64,000 bases of DNA from assembly GCA_902613275.1 (NCBI GenBank), contig CACMGM010000004.1, positions 7,845 to 71,844 of the forward strand, given 5' to 3'. This DNA is from an uncultured Alphaproteobacteria bacterium (GTDB taxonomy: Bacteria > Pseudomonadota > Alphaproteobacteria > HIMB59 > GCA-002718135). This document shows positions 28,947-37,997 of the stretch, piece by piece. Both the position numbers and the translations under genes were made by a program. The stretch's first letter is position 1. Every line of letters starts with the position of its first letter. The notes beneath the pieces are model-generated. The model searched no databases and was not told where the DNA came from. It worked only from the letters and a program-made list of their open reading frames with translations.

Positions 28947-30182
28947 ATGCAATACAAAAATTTCTTTAAATCTGAATTGAAAAATTTAAAAGATCAGGGT
29001 CTTTATAGGGACTTTAGAAACATAGACAGACCTATAAGAAGTTTTCCAAATGCAGATGAAAGTTTCAAAAATAAAGAAAGAGAAGTAGAGGTTTGGTGTT
29101 CTAATGACTATCTGAACATGAGTCAGCACCCAGAAGTCGTAAATGAAATTGTAAAAACACTACTTGAATATGGATCTGGTTCAGGTGGAACAAGAAATAT
29201 TTCTGGTACATCAACCTATCATACTGAACTTGAAAAAAAACTGGCAAATGTTCATAATAAAGAGGCGGCATTAGTTTTTGCTTCTGCTTATACAGCAAAC
29301 CAATCTACTTTATGGACTTTAGGAAAAAAAATTAAAGATATTGAGATATTTTCTGATGAATTAAATCACGCATCTTTAATACAAGGTATTAAGAATAGTG
29401 GAGCTAAGTGTCATATATTTAAGCACAATGACATTGATCATTTAGAACAGTTACTAAAAGAGTCAAATGCAGATAGTCCTAAGTTAATCGTTTTTGAAAG
29501 TTTATACTCTATGGAAGGTATAAGATCGCCTATAGTTAAAATTGTAGAGTTAGCAAAAAAATATAACTGTATGACATATTTGGATGAAGTTCATTCAGTT
29601 GGACTTTACGGTGAAGAAGGTAAAGGTATTGCGGTAGAAATGGGAGTTGAAGATAAAATAGATATTATTAATGGAACTTTAGCAAAAGCATATGGTCAAA
29701 TGGGAGGTTATATTGCAGCTAGCTCAGAAATAATTGACTACATTAGAAGTTTTGCTCCAGGTTTTATTTTTACAACTTCAATCTGCCCATCAATTGCTGC
29801 AGGAGCAGCTAAAGCAATAGATATTGTTTCTCTAGCAGAGCAACTAAGAATAAGAATAAAAGAAAATGCAGCTTTAATAAGAGAAAATTTAGATGCCTTA
29901 GCAATCCCTTATTTGGATACAAATTCTCATATTGTAGCAGTATTAATTAATGATCCTTTTTTATGCAAAAAAGTGTCTAAAGATTTAATTGATGATCATG
30001 GTATTTATGCACAGCCAATTTTTTACCCGACCGTACCAAAAGGTTTAGAAAGACTGAGAATAACTGTTACCCCAAAACATAGAAAAGAGAATATTGAAAA
30101 AATGATTAAGGCTCTTGATACAGTTTGGTCTAAAAATAATTTACCAAGAAAAAATAATAATAAAGTTTCAGCAAATATTTAA
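28947..30182 (+). CDS. hemA: 5-aminolevulinate synthase (condensing, Shemin pathway)
   Basis: Condenses glycine with succinyl-CoA to 5-aminolevulinate, the entry step of tetrapyrrole synthesis in alphaproteobacteria. The 411 residues match the family along their length: [50 protein letters not shown] and [13 protein letters not shown] with PLP-binding Lys247, one residue from the position in Rhodobacter ALAS. It ends with a 4-base interlocked stop with the convergent DMT transporter. This gene is a strong marker for Alphaproteobacteria. Confidence 0.98.
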   Translation: MQYKNFFKSELKNLKDQGLYRDFRNIDRPIRSFPNADESFKNKEREVEVWCSNDYLNMSQHPEVVNEIVKTLLEYGSGSGGTRNISGTSTYHTELEKKLANVHNKEAALVFASAYTANQSTLWTLGKKIKDIEIFSDELNHASLIQGIKNSGAKCHIFKHNDIDHLEQLLKESNADSPKLIVFESLYSMEGIRSPIVKIVELAKKYNCMTYLDEVHSVGLYGEEGKGIAVEMGVEDKIDIINGTLAKAYGQMGGYIAASSEIIDYIRSFAPGFIFTTSICPSIAAGAAKAIDIVSLAEQLRIRIKENAALIRENLDALAIPYLDTNSHIVAVLINDPFLCKKVSKDLIDDHGIYAQPIFYPTVPKGLERLRITVTPKHRKENIEKMIKALDTVWSKNNLPRKNNNKVSANI

Positions 30183-31081
30183 GTTTTAATATTGATATCA
30201 ATCTGCCTAGTAGCAAAACCATAATAAACTACTGCTAACGTTATTATAAAACCTCCAATTATTACAGTTGTACTTGGCACTTCATTAATCCCAAAAATAG
30301 GAAGCCATACCCAAAGAACTCCCCCAACAACTTCCATTAAAGATAAAAGTGCTAGCTCAGCTGAGGGTAAATATTTTGCTCCAAGACTATAAAGTATCAA
30401 ACCAGCTGCAACAATTAATCCATGAAGTATACTTAAATAATTATTTATTTCAGGCATTAAAACAAAAGGTTTGAAAGAAAATCCTAAAACAAAGAATGCA
30501 AATAGTGCACAAAATATTCCAGCTAAAACAACTGTTGTAAATTTTGGCGTTTCAGGTTTCCATCTTATTGTTACAGTATACAAAGCAAAACCAGTTGCAG
30601 AAATAAATCCTATTATTGCTCCTAAAGCAGTTCCTGAAATACTATCATTAATAATCATTACACAAACACCTATAAAAGCTACAACCATGGCAATTAATGT
30701 TGATCTTTTAAGTATTTCACCAAGAACAAAATAACCAACAATAGCGGCAATAAAAGGCATAGCTGCTAACATAAATAATGTAACGGCAGCTGTAGTCATA
30801 GTAATAGAAAAAATAAATCCTGTAAAAGCTGTAGCTAGGAATAATCCACCAAGTATTGATGATGTTCCTATTTTGAGAAAATTTTTATAAAAAGCAAATC
30901 CTTCCCGAAAAAATAAATATATAACAAGAATAATTGAAATTGTTAAACCTCTATAAAATAAATATTGAAAAACATATTGATGGCCATCTACCATATATCT
31001 AACAGTCAACGCTCCAAAACTCCAAAAAATTCCAGCAAGAAAAACTACACAAAAGGCATATAGATAAGAATTTTGACTCAT
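30179..31081 (-). CDS. DMT/EamA family transporter
   Basis: 300 residues with ten hydrophobic segments forming two EamA repeats (first from [17 protein letters not shown], second from [21 protein letters not shown] with the conserved WxP region, [12 protein letters not shown] late). Drug/metabolite transporters of this type export or import small metabolites; substrate unknown. It stands alone between hemA, which it overlaps by 4 bases, and a small lipoprotein gene. Confidence 0.9.
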   Translation of the reverse strand: MSQNSYLYAFCVVFLAGIFWSFGALTVRYMVDGHQYVFQYLFYRGLTISIILVIYLFFREGFAFYKNFLKIGTSSILGGLFLATAFTGFIFSITMTTAAVTLFMLAAMPFIAAIVGYFVLGEILKRSTLIAMVVAFIGVCVMIINDSISGTALGAIIGFISATGFALYTVTIRWKPETPKFTTVVLAGIFCALFAFFVLGFSFKPFVLMPEINNYLSILHGLIVAAGLILYSLGAKYLPSAELALLSLMEVVGGVLWVWLPIFGINEVPSTTVIIGGFIITLAVVYYGFATRQIDINIKT

Positions 31082-31127
31082 TGATTAAAGGTCAAATCAT
31101 TAAATTTGATAAAAGTAAATTAATATT

Positions 31128-31289
31128 TTAGTTATTTATTTGAATAACCGTTTCTTTACTTCCTGTGATCTTAAAATTGACTTTGTTATCATCATTTTTT
31201 TGTATTTCAGATACAGCTGACATTTTACAACTAGCAATAAAAAGAAATAAAAAAATTATTGGCAACTGCCTATAGAGCCAAGAGCACAT
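31128..31289 (-). CDS. Small predicted lipoprotein (53 residues), not obvious from ORF length
   Basis: Starting at the ATG at 31289, inside the end of the pentapeptide gene in another frame, the reading frame gives MCSWLYRQLPIIFLFLFIASC, a short positively charged start, hydrophobic core and the lipobox IASC at 18-21. A polar mature part of 32 residues (KMSAVSEIQK and on to ITGSKETVIQINN) follows. Such tiny lipoproteins are common and poorly annotated. It fills an otherwise unexplained gap of 174 bases. Support is the lipoprotein signal alone; no homologue is recognised. Confidence 0.5.
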   Translation of the reverse strand: MCSWLYRQLPIIFLFLFIASCKMSAVSEIQKNDDNKVNFKITGSKETVIQINN

Positions 31290-31759
31290 TTTTTACCGTC
31301 TATCCATATAGCATTCGACAAATTTGCCTCATCAAAAATTGCACCTGAAATATTAGCACCAAGTAGATTTGCCTCATACAAATTTGCACCTTTAAAAGTT
31401 GCTCCAAAAAGATTTGATCCTTCGAAGTTTACCTTAGCAAGATTTGCATTATCAAAATTAGCATTATTGCAATTTGCACCCTGCAAGTTCGAAGCATATA
31501 AATTTGAGTTACTAAAATTTGAGAAAATAAAATTACCTATGGATAAATTTGAGTTGTTAAGTTGAGATTTTTCAAAATTTGATAAAGATAAATTAACTCC
31601 TGACATTTGAGAGTTTGCCAAACCAGTACCAGAAAGATCTAGATTTTCTATGAAATTACAATTTGTCCAATCAACCTCATTTGCTGGTTGATCTTCACAT
31701 GCAGCAAATACAGATAATGAGCTGAAGAAACTAATGATAAAGAAAATAAAGAATTTCAT
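31256..31759 (-). CDS. Secreted pentapeptide-repeat protein
   Basis: 167 residues with an N-terminal signal peptide (MKFFIFFIISFFSSLSVFAA) and a run of A(N/D)LXX-type pentapeptides from about residue 45 to 150 (for example NANLAKVNFEGSNLF, GANLYEANLLGANIS), which fold as a right-handed square helix. Cysteines at the two ends (CEDQP, NCNF, CALGSIGSC) may form disulfides. The function of exported pentapeptide proteins is unknown. The small lipoprotein frame overlaps its last 34 bases. Confidence 0.85.
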   Translation of the reverse strand: MKFFIFFIISFFSSLSVFAACEDQPANEVDWTNCNFIENLDLSGTGLANSQMSGVNLSLSNFEKSQLNNSNLSIGNFIFSNFSNSNLYASNLQGANCNNANFDNANLAKVNFEGSNLFGATFKGANLYEANLLGANISGAIFDEANLSNAIWIDGKKCALGSIGSCQ

Positions 31760-31800
31760 ATCAATTTCCTATGATCAGTTTATGTTAAATTTAAGGCAAA

Positions 31801-33651
31801 TTAGCGAGAAGTGAGTTTTAATTCAATCCTTCTATTTTGCTGTAAATCACTCTCGTTTTCTCCATCACTGATAGGATAAAACTCTCCATATCCTGCCGAT
31901 GCCAATCTATTTGGTGGAAAACCAAGATCAAGAAGAAGTTTTAAGACTGTATTAGCTCTTGCTGAAGATAATTCCCAGTTAGATGGATATCTAATTGTCT
32001 GGATAGGTCTTTTGTCTGTGTGTCCTTCTACCATTATTATCCAATCAATATCTGTTGGAATCTCATTAGTAGTCTCTTTTAAAGTGAGACCAATTTCACT
32101 TAACTTTTCTTTACCAGATAGTTGTAAATCTGCTGAAGCAGAATCAAACAAAAGCTCTGATTCGAAAATAAATCTATCTCCAACAATTTTAATGTCTTTT
32201 CTATCACCTAGTATAGATTGTAATTTACCAAAAAACTCAGATCTATATTTTTGAAGTTCAAATACTTTAGATGTAAGGGCTTTGTTTAATTTTTCACCAA
32301 GCACATCTATTTCTAAATCTTTAATCAAAGCCTGAACTTCACTGGCTTCTAAAGCACTATTAAGTAAAGCTATTTCTTTTTGCAAGGTATCAATTTGATT
32401 AGAGAGAATTTCAACCTGTTCTAATGTTTTTGAAGCCTGTATTTCCATTTTTTCAATTTCTTCAAGTGATGTTTCTTTTTGTTCTTGATTATCTTCTTCT
32501 AATGAAACAATTTGATTTTGAAGAATTTCAAGTTTTTCAAGCTGTTGTTTTTGTTTATCTTCTGACAAAGAAAGAACATTATTCAGTTCAGATATTTTAC
32601 TTCGAAGATTAAAAATGGTGCTATCTTTCTGAATTAAATCTTTATTTAATCTTGCTAATTCTTCATTTTTAAATCTAATTGCTTCAAGTTGTTCATTAAG
32701 TGATGCATCTTTTAAACCAAGACTATCATTAATTTCTAAAAGATCATTCATTAGTTCTTGATATTGAGATATTTGACTTTGTAATTCTTCATCTCTTAAC
32801 GATAATTCAATATTTGTCTTTTCTAATTCATCATTTAAACTTAGAAGTTTTTCATTTTGACTTTGTAATTCTTCATCTCTTAATGATAATTCAATATTTG
32901 ATTTCTCTAACTCTTTATTTAAACTTAGTAGTTTCTCATTTTTATTTTTTATTGCCAATAATTGCTCTTCAATTCCTCCATCCTCTAAGCCCAAACTTTT
33001 GTTGATTGCAATTAAATTATTATTCTTTTCATTTAATTCTGTAATTGTAGCTTTAAGAGATTTCTCACTTTCTATTAGTTTGAAATTAGCATTATCTAAT
33101 TCTTGATTAAGTATTTTAAGCTGATCAATCCTTGTTGCTAGCGCTTTATTAATCCTTTCCCCTAAACCTTCGGTTTCGAGTAAAGCAATTTCTTGTCCTT
33201 CATATGTTTCTAAAGCATTTGCAACTATTCTTAACTCTTTTAGAAGACTGCTAATTTGCTCTGATAAAGCTATAATATTTTGCTCTTGTACAAATATTTC
33301 TGATCGTTTTTTTGCTACATCTGTTTGTAATTGTTCACTTAATAGCTGTTCATCTTGTAAATTTAATTGAGTATCTTCAAGTTCTTTCTCAGTTTCTGAG
33401 AGTATTGAAAGAGCTTCCTCTTTATCTTTAGTTTCAATAACTAATATTTTTGAAAGTTCATTAATTTGTGATCTTAAATCTTGGAGTGCCTTATCTCTTC
33501 CGGATATAGCATCACTCAGATATATTTGCGAAACTGTAAAAACCATTAACACAAAGATAATTACAATCAATAATGTAGCTAAAACATCTACAAAACCTGG
33601 CCAAATATTTGTTGTATCAGCAAGTCTATTTCTTAAAGACCTAGTAGACAT
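31801..33651 (-). CDS. MotB/OmpA-like peptidoglycan-binding protein with long coiled coil
   Basis: 616 residues in three parts: one N-terminal membrane segment with a TNIWPGFVDVLATLLIVIIF motif (14-33) as in MotB/ExbD-type stators, a coiled coil from about 50 to 475, and a C-terminal OmpA-like domain (500-616; VEGHTDKRPI, NWELSSARA, GYGEFYP, NRRIELKL) that should bind peptidoglycan. Inside the coil is a perfect-phase 28-residue duplication (238-265 and 266-293), and a KSLGLEDG/DSLGLKDA module occurs twice. It follows the MotA/TolQ-like gene with 2 bases between, so they form a proton-channel-type complex; role unknown. Confidence 0.85.
   Translation of the reverse strand: MSTRSLRNRLADTTNIWPGFVDVLATLLIVIIFVLMVFTVSQIYLSDAISGRDKALQDLRSQINELSKILVIETKDKEEALSILSETEKELEDTQLNLQDEQLLSEQLQTDVAKKRSEIFVQEQNIIALSEQISSLLKELRIVANALETYEGQEIALLETEGLGERINKALATRIDQLKILNQELDNANFKLIESEKSLKATITELNEKNNNLIAINKSLGLEDGGIEEQLLAIKNKNEKLLSLNKELEKSNIELSLRDEELQSQNEKLLSLNDELEKTNIELSLRDEELQSQISQYQELMNDLLEINDSLGLKDASLNEQLEAIRFKNEELARLNKDLIQKDSTIFNLRSKISELNNVLSLSEDKQKQQLEKLEILQNQIVSLEEDNQEQKETSLEEIEKMEIQASKTLEQVEILSNQIDTLQKEIALLNSALEASEVQALIKDLEIDVLGEKLNKALTSKVFELQKYRSEFFGKLQSILGDRKDIKIVGDRFIFESELLFDSASADLQLSGKEKLSEIGLTLKETTNEIPTDIDWIIMVEGHTDKRPIQTIRYPSNWELSSARANTVLKLLLDLGFPPNRLASAGYGEFYPISDGENESDLQQNRRIELKLTSR
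32775..32942 (-). repeat. Tandem 84-bp direct repeat inside coiled-coil gene
   Basis: Two adjacent copies, 32775-32858 and 32859-32942, differing at a small number of bases, encode NEKLLSLN(K/D)ELEK(S/T)N and ELSLRDEELQSQ. The unit is 28 codons, exactly four heptads, so duplication keeps the coiled-coil register. Confidence 0.85.
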
Positions 33652-33653
33652 TA

Positions 33654-34679
33654 TTATTTTTTAATTTTCTTTAATTCATTTTCAATATTCTGAAAATACT
33701 CTTTTATTTTTTTTGCTTCTAATATTCCATTTTTGCTTAAAGCCTCTGCCAAGTTGATTAGAGTGGATTGAGTATTTAATTGTGAAGATAAGAAGTTTGA
33801 TAATTGTTTATCAAGATTTGAGGAATTAGAATTAATTTTGTTAAGTATTTCATTAAACTTATCTAAATTATTAGATATTTTTGTTTGATTCTCTGATGAT
33901 TTTTTAAAAGCATTTAAAAGATTTTCTAAGTTATCATAAATTTTTTGAATTGCTTCACCAGTTTGCTTATCTTCAACTCTAGAAAAATCTGGAGAAGAAT
34001 TGTTATTAAGTATTTTTTCAAAATATTGACTAAATTTATTTTGAGCTTGTCCAAGATTTAAATCAAGTAATCCTAATATTAAAGAACCAGCTAAACCTAA
34101 TAAAGAACTGCTAAATGCAATACTCATACCTTCAAGTGGAGCATTTAATCCATCTTTAAGTGAGTTAAAAAAACCTGCAACATTTGTATCGTCTATACCT
34201 AAACCACTAATAACATTACCTACAGAACCAATTGTTTTAAGAAGGCCCCAAAAAGTTCCTAGTAGACCCAAAAAAACTAATAAGCCAACTAAGTAACGTG
34301 AAGTTTCTCTTATACTCACTAAAGTCATATCAGAGTTTTCAATTAATCTATTAATTGACGAACTTTTGAAAAAAAACTTTCCATCAAGATTTTTTAATTC
34401 AAGAGAAATATTTTTGTCTTGCCCTCTTAAAGTAGAGAATGCATCTATAGAATTTGTAATATTAAAGTTGGAGTAAGATATAAACTTGTAATTTAAGTTA
34501 ATGAGATGAAAATAATTAAATCCAATACCAATTATTAAAGCTAATAAAATTATAATGTTGATAAAGATATTTGATAAAAAAGCATTTTGTAAAACTGGGT
34601 ATAATAAAACCACAATGACAAAAACAGCTACTAAAAATATCGAAGCTCTGATTATGTAATTGTTTAATGATTGTGCCAT
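33654..34679 (-). CDS. MotA/TolQ/ExbB-like proton channel protein
   Basis: 341 residues: two N-terminal membrane segments (about 10-55), a cytoplasmic part, then two more with the family motifs LVFLGLLGTFWGLLKTIGSVG (about 133-153) and GMSIAFSSSLLGLAGSLILGLLDL, ending in a C-terminal coiled tail. This is the stator/channel partner of the OmpA-like protein encoded next. The pair resembles conserved, uncharacterised alphaproteobacterial MotA/OmpA-like pairs, and there is no flagellar gene in view. Likely role is force transmission to the cell wall or envelope; inferred. Confidence 0.85.
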   Translation of the reverse strand: MAQSLNNYIIRASIFLVAVFVIVVLLYPVLQNAFLSNIFINIIILLALIIGIGFNYFHLINLNYKFISYSNFNITNSIDAFSTLRGQDKNISLELKNLDGKFFFKSSSINRLIENSDMTLVSIRETSRYLVGLLVFLGLLGTFWGLLKTIGSVGNVISGLGIDDTNVAGFFNSLKDGLNAPLEGMSIAFSSSLLGLAGSLILGLLDLNLGQAQNKFSQYFEKILNNNSSPDFSRVEDKQTGEAIQKIYDNLENLLNAFKKSSENQTKISNNLDKFNEILNKINSNSSNLDKQLSNFLSSQLNTQSTLINLAEALSKNGILEAKKIKEYFQNIENELKKIKK

Positions 34680-34729
34680 ATTTAGAGGATTATATCACCT
34701 ATCTTGGAAATTCAATAAATATAAACTGT

Positions 34730-35914
34730 TTAGTTGTAGATATAATTTCTTGTGAGAGGCAAATTGTTAATATTCTTTGCGATTTGTATTTGGAAAACAA
34801 CATTACCCATATTTACAAAAGAATACTTACTTGACAAAAGATAAAACTCCCACATTCTAAAAAAGCGCTGATCAAACATTTTTATAATTTTATCTTTATT
34901 TTGGATAACATTTTGATACCATCGTGAAAGAGTATGAGCGTAATGAAGTCTTAATACTTCAACATCAGTAACATTTATATTAAGTTTTTGTGTTTCTTTC
35001 ATAATTTCAGATAGCGATGGAATATATCCACCTGGAAAAATATATTTTCGTATCCAGGGGCTTGTGGCAGTTGGTTTACCTCTTTGGCCAATTGAGTGTA
35101 AAAGAAAAACTCCGTTCTCTTTCAAAAGATCATCAGCTTTACCAAGGTATGTTTTAAAATATTTAACTCCAACATGTTCAAACATTCCTACAGATACTAT
35201 ACGATCATATTTTTCTGTTTCATTTCTATAATCTTGTAAAGCAAAAGTAACATTATCACTTAAGCCTTCTTTTTGTGCACGTTCAGAGGCTGTTTTAAAT
35301 TGATTTTCTGAAAGTGTAATTCCTTTGACTTTGGCTCCAGTAGATTTTGCTATTTCTATTGCCATACCACCCCAACCACATCCGATATCAAGAACACTCA
35401 TGTTTTTATCAATTTGCAGTTTTCTGATTATGTGTTCTTTTTTATCTTTTTGAGCTTGTTCCAAACTAATGTTAGGATTGTGAAAATATGCACAAGAATA
35501 CTGCATGTCTTTGTCTAAAAATAGTTTGTACAAATCTTCATTGATATCATAGTGGTGCGCAACATTATTTTTTGAATTAACAAGTTTATTAATTTGCTGA
35601 AGTTGCATAAAAAAAGAAGATAAGTATTCGTAAAATTTATAAAATTTATTGTTTGAAATAAAATCATCGTAACAATTAGTTATTAGATTAAGAAATTCTT
35701 CTATAGTTCCTTTTTCAACAACTAACTCTTCATTCATATAAGCTTCACCAATATGTAAATTAGGATTAAAAAAAAGTTTTCTCTCAATAGATTTGTTTTT
35801 TAATCTTATACAAACGTGTGGATTTGAATTTCCATATTTATAAATCTTGTCGTTAGAATCTATGATTTCTAATGTTCCGTCAAAGTTAAGTTTTTTCAGT
35901 ACACTGAATAACAT
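34730..35914 (-). CDS. cfa: Cyclopropane-fatty-acyl-phospholipid synthase
   Basis: S-adenosylmethionine-dependent enzyme that methylenates unsaturated phospholipid acyl chains. The 394 residues show HHYDINEDLYKLFLD, CAYFHNPNISLEQAQ, the SAM-binding VLDIGCGWGGMAIEIA, GITLSENQ, and VGMFEHVG and FPGGYIPS in the lipid-binding region, all in normal order. It appears as a single gene between the motor pair and a GcrA-like gene. Substrate could be other unsaturated lipid classes as in related mycolic-acid enzymes. Confidence 0.94.
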   Translation of the reverse strand: MLFSVLKKLNFDGTLEIIDSNDKIYKYGNSNPHVCIRLKNKSIERKLFFNPNLHIGEAYMNEELVVEKGTIEEFLNLITNCYDDFISNNKFYKFYEYLSSFFMQLQQINKLVNSKNNVAHHYDINEDLYKLFLDKDMQYSCAYFHNPNISLEQAQKDKKEHIIRKLQIDKNMSVLDIGCGWGGMAIEIAKSTGAKVKGITLSENQFKTASERAQKEGLSDNVTFALQDYRNETEKYDRIVSVGMFEHVGVKYFKTYLGKADDLLKENGVFLLHSIGQRGKPTATSPWIRKYIFPGGYIPSLSEIMKETQKLNINVTDVEVLRLHYAHTLSRWYQNVIQNKDKIIKMFDQRFFRMWEFYLLSSKYSFVNMGNVVFQIQIAKNINNLPLTRNYIYN

Positions 35915-36000
35915 TTCATTTTATTTTAAGAAAAACATCTCTTATGTCAATAACTCTAAATTATTAACATTTGATGAGAAAATAATTTGTAGAGATTGAC

Positions 36001-36225
36001 TTAAGCAGCAATGCGACGATTTTTTTGAGCTTCTTTTTCTTTTTTAAGCTCTTTTTCGTCAATATACGCAACATCGCAGTGACTCTGACAATAAGGCTTC
36101 CCAGCAACGGTATCAGCTTCACAAAAATGAAAATCTTTCTCTTGTGGATCTCCAATTGGCCATTGGCAACTTGAGAAAGTGTGCATCACACTGTTTTGTT
36201 TAAAATATTTTTTTAATATAGACAT
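36001..36225 (-). CDS. Stand-alone GcrA C-terminal-like protein
   Basis: 74 residues from ATG at 36225. The core CQWPIGDPQEKDFHFC plus KPYCQSHCDVAY reproduces the cysteine/histidine-bearing C-terminal domain of GcrA, the alphaproteobacterial cell-cycle regulator that contacts sigma-70. The N-terminal helix-turn-helix that reads methylated DNA in GcrA is absent, and the upstream in-frame sequence does not resemble it. Whether it still binds sigma factor is unknown. An alternative later start (MHTFSS) would leave about 60 residues. Confidence 0.72.
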   Translation of the reverse strand: MSILKKYFKQNSVMHTFSSCQWPIGDPQEKDFHFCEADTVAGKPYCQSHCDVAYIDEKELKKEKEAQKNRRIAA

Positions 36226-36378
36226 AATAATTTTTTTATTTCGAAATAGTTTATATTTATGAAAAAACCAGTATTCAACATTAAATATAAAAAAGTTGTT
36301 AATTATCAATATGTTAGTATCTTAATCTTTTTGACCTACTATATGTTGATACATAATTTATAAGAAAAACGAATCGGT

Positions 36379-36561
36379 TTATCGAAAAAATAAAATTATA
36401 AATAACAATGCCAAAAAAAACAGATAGGATTTGATCACAAAACTTTTAGTTAATTTGGATTTAGGAGGTTTTCTCAAATATATAAAGAAAACAATAGTAC
36501 TCCAAAATAATAAAAGTATTACCCAGCCTGTTAAAAATGCGTAATAAAAATCGACAGACAT
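36379..36561 (-). CDS. Small membrane protein of unknown function
   Basis: 60 residues with two hydrophobic helices (about 6-29 and 44-59) separated by a basic loop (RKPPKSKLTKSF). An AGGGA ribosome-binding sequence precedes the ATG, and it fills the gap between msrA and the GcrA-like gene. No family recognised; support is hydrophobic topology and the ribosome binding site. Confidence 0.5.
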   Translation of the reverse strand: MSVDFYYAFLTGWVILLLFWSTIVFFIYLRKPPKSKLTKSFVIKSYLFFLALLFIILFFR

Positions 36562-36581
36562 AAGTTCCCTAAAGAATTAAT

Positions 36582-37043
36582 CTATATAGCGCAGTGTAAA
36601 CCTGTTTTTTGGATATATTTTTGATGATATTCTTCAGCTTTATAGAATTCCTTAGCTTCTGATATTTCAGTGACAATATTTATTCCTTCACTTTTAGCAT
36701 ATTCATTTTTTGAATGAATAGACTTATTTTTTTGATCTTCGTTATAATAATATATCGCTGATCTATATTGTGTTCCAATATCAGGACCTTGTCTATTTAA
36801 TGTTGTAGGATCATGACACTTCCAGAAAACCGTCAAAATATCTTCATAAGATATTTTAGAATTATCAAATTCAACTAAAACAACCTCAGTATGATTTGTA
36901 TTTCCTTGGCAAACACTTTCATAAGAAGGATTAATAGTATCGCCTCCAGAATAACCAACTAAGGTATTTATTACGCCTGGAGTTTTACAAAATGTTTCTT
37001 CCACACCCCAGAAACAACCTGCGCCAAATAATGCTTTTTCCAT
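36582..37043 (-). CDS. msrA: Peptide-methionine (S)-S-oxide reductase MsrA
   Basis: Repairs oxidised methionine in proteins. The GCFWG active site with catalytic Cys10 is followed by VGYSGGDTINPSYESVCQGNTNHTEVV-type segments and WKCHDPTTLNRQGPDIGTQYRS, all standard. At 153 residues it is a compact version ending in HCAI, so a resolving cysteine near the C-terminus (Cys151) is likely. It follows in the same direction as the small membrane protein. Confidence 0.96.
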   Translation of the reverse strand: MEKALFGAGCFWGVEETFCKTPGVINTLVGYSGGDTINPSYESVCQGNTNHTEVVLVEFDNSKISYEDILTVFWKCHDPTTLNRQGPDIGTQYRSAIYYYNEDQKNKSIHSKNEYAKSEGINIVTEISEAKEFYKAEEYHQKYIQKTGLHCAI

Positions 37044-37083
37044 ATTTATAAATATATATGTAATATAAAATATATCAATTTTT

Positions 37084-37665
37084 ATGAGCCCAAAATTTAA
37101 AATTTTAGATAAAAAGAATATTCACAATGGTTTTTTTAAAATGAATGAAGTTACTCTTAAATACAAAAAATATGATGGAAATTGGAGTAATGAAATAAAA
37201 AGGGAGTTATTTGGTGGCGCACAAGTATCTGCAGTCTTACCATATGACCCTATAAATAAAAAAATTGTTTTAATTCAACAGTTCAGACCAGGGACAATTT
37301 CTAAAGATAATCAAAATTATCTAGATGAAATAGTTGCGGGAATAATTGACTCTGGTGAAACTCCAGAAGATACCGCAAAAAGAGAATGCTTGGAAGAAAC
37401 TGGATGTGAAATAAGTAATCTTTCATCTATACAAGGTTACTTTCCTGCACCAGGATCATCCGAATCTTTTTATAATCTTTTTTTAGGCGAGGTAATTGCT
37501 CCAGATAAAGAAATTATAAGGGGTCTAGAGAATGAAAATGAGGATATATTAGTTAAAAGTTATAGTTTTGATGAGGTAAAAACAAAGATGAATAAAAAAG
37601 AAATTTTAAATGGACTTACACTTATAGCATTACAATGGTTTTTTTTAAATATTGAACGGTCTTAA
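37084..37665 (+). CDS. Nudix hydrolase, ADP-ribose pyrophosphatase type
   Basis: 193 residues with a complete Nudix box GIIDSGETPEDTAKRECLEE followed by TG (about residues 87-108) and the upstream VLIQQFRPG segment typical of ADP-ribose pyrophosphatases (NudF/TrgB branch). It would hydrolyse ADP-ribose or related nucleoside diphosphate derivatives with magnesium, a housekeeping clean-up role. The stop is interlocked (4 bases) with that of the convergent small secreted protein. Confidence 0.92.
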   Translation: MSPKFKILDKKNIHNGFFKMNEVTLKYKKYDGNWSNEIKRELFGGAQVSAVLPYDPINKKIVLIQQFRPGTISKDNQNYLDEIVAGIIDSGETPEDTAKRECLEETGCEISNLSSIQGYFPAPGSSESFYNLFLGEVIAPDKEIIRGLENENEDILVKSYSFDEVKTKMNKKEILNGLTLIALQWFFLNIERS

Positions 37666-37997
37666 GTTCCTATACCTCTTTCATAAGGTTGAACTAATTC
37701 TTTACATATTAAGTTCATATCTAAAGTCTCAACATTTTTATCTATAGTTTGGTATTCCTGACACTCATATAATTCATTATCTTTTTGAAGAACTGTAACA
37801 AATAAGATTATTGTTAAATCATTTCCAACTTCTATATCGCTTATAGCATAGCTCTTTACTTCAAATCCTTCGTTTATAAGATCTTTATAAGATTTCTCTG
37901 ACTCTAGCCATTGATCTATATTTGGATTAGCTATTGAAAGGTTAGAAAAAAACAAAAATACAGAAAATAAAAAAATAGTTAGTTTTCTTTTAGCCAT
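37662..37997 (-). CDS. Small secreted protein of unknown function
   Basis: 111 residues beginning MAKRKLTIFLFSVFLFFSNLSIAN, a clear signal peptide. The mature part has two cysteines (YECQEY and LICKEL) that could form a disulfide and acidic surroundings; I recognise no family. It overlaps the end of the peroxiredoxin-like gene upstream by 19 bases and so is probably cotranslated, suggesting but not proving a shared oxidative-stress context. Confidence 0.7.
   Translation of the reverse strand: MAKRKLTIFLFSVFLFFSNLSIANPNIDQWLESEKSYKDLINEGFEVKSYAISDIEVGNDLTIILFVTVLQKDNELYECQEYQTIDKNVETLDMNLICKELVQPYERGIGT

Noticed and set aside
31801..34679. Zorya-type antiphage defence (ZorAB) reading of the MotA/OmpA pair
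   Set aside because: No ZorC, ZorD or ZorE-like gene is adjacent; flanks are a pentapeptide protein and cfa, so a housekeeping envelope pair is more likely.
35964..36155. 63-codon minus-strand frame near the GcrA-like gene
   Set aside because: It is another frame of the GcrA-like gene, which has the conserved cysteine motif; Lys-rich low-complexity translation only.
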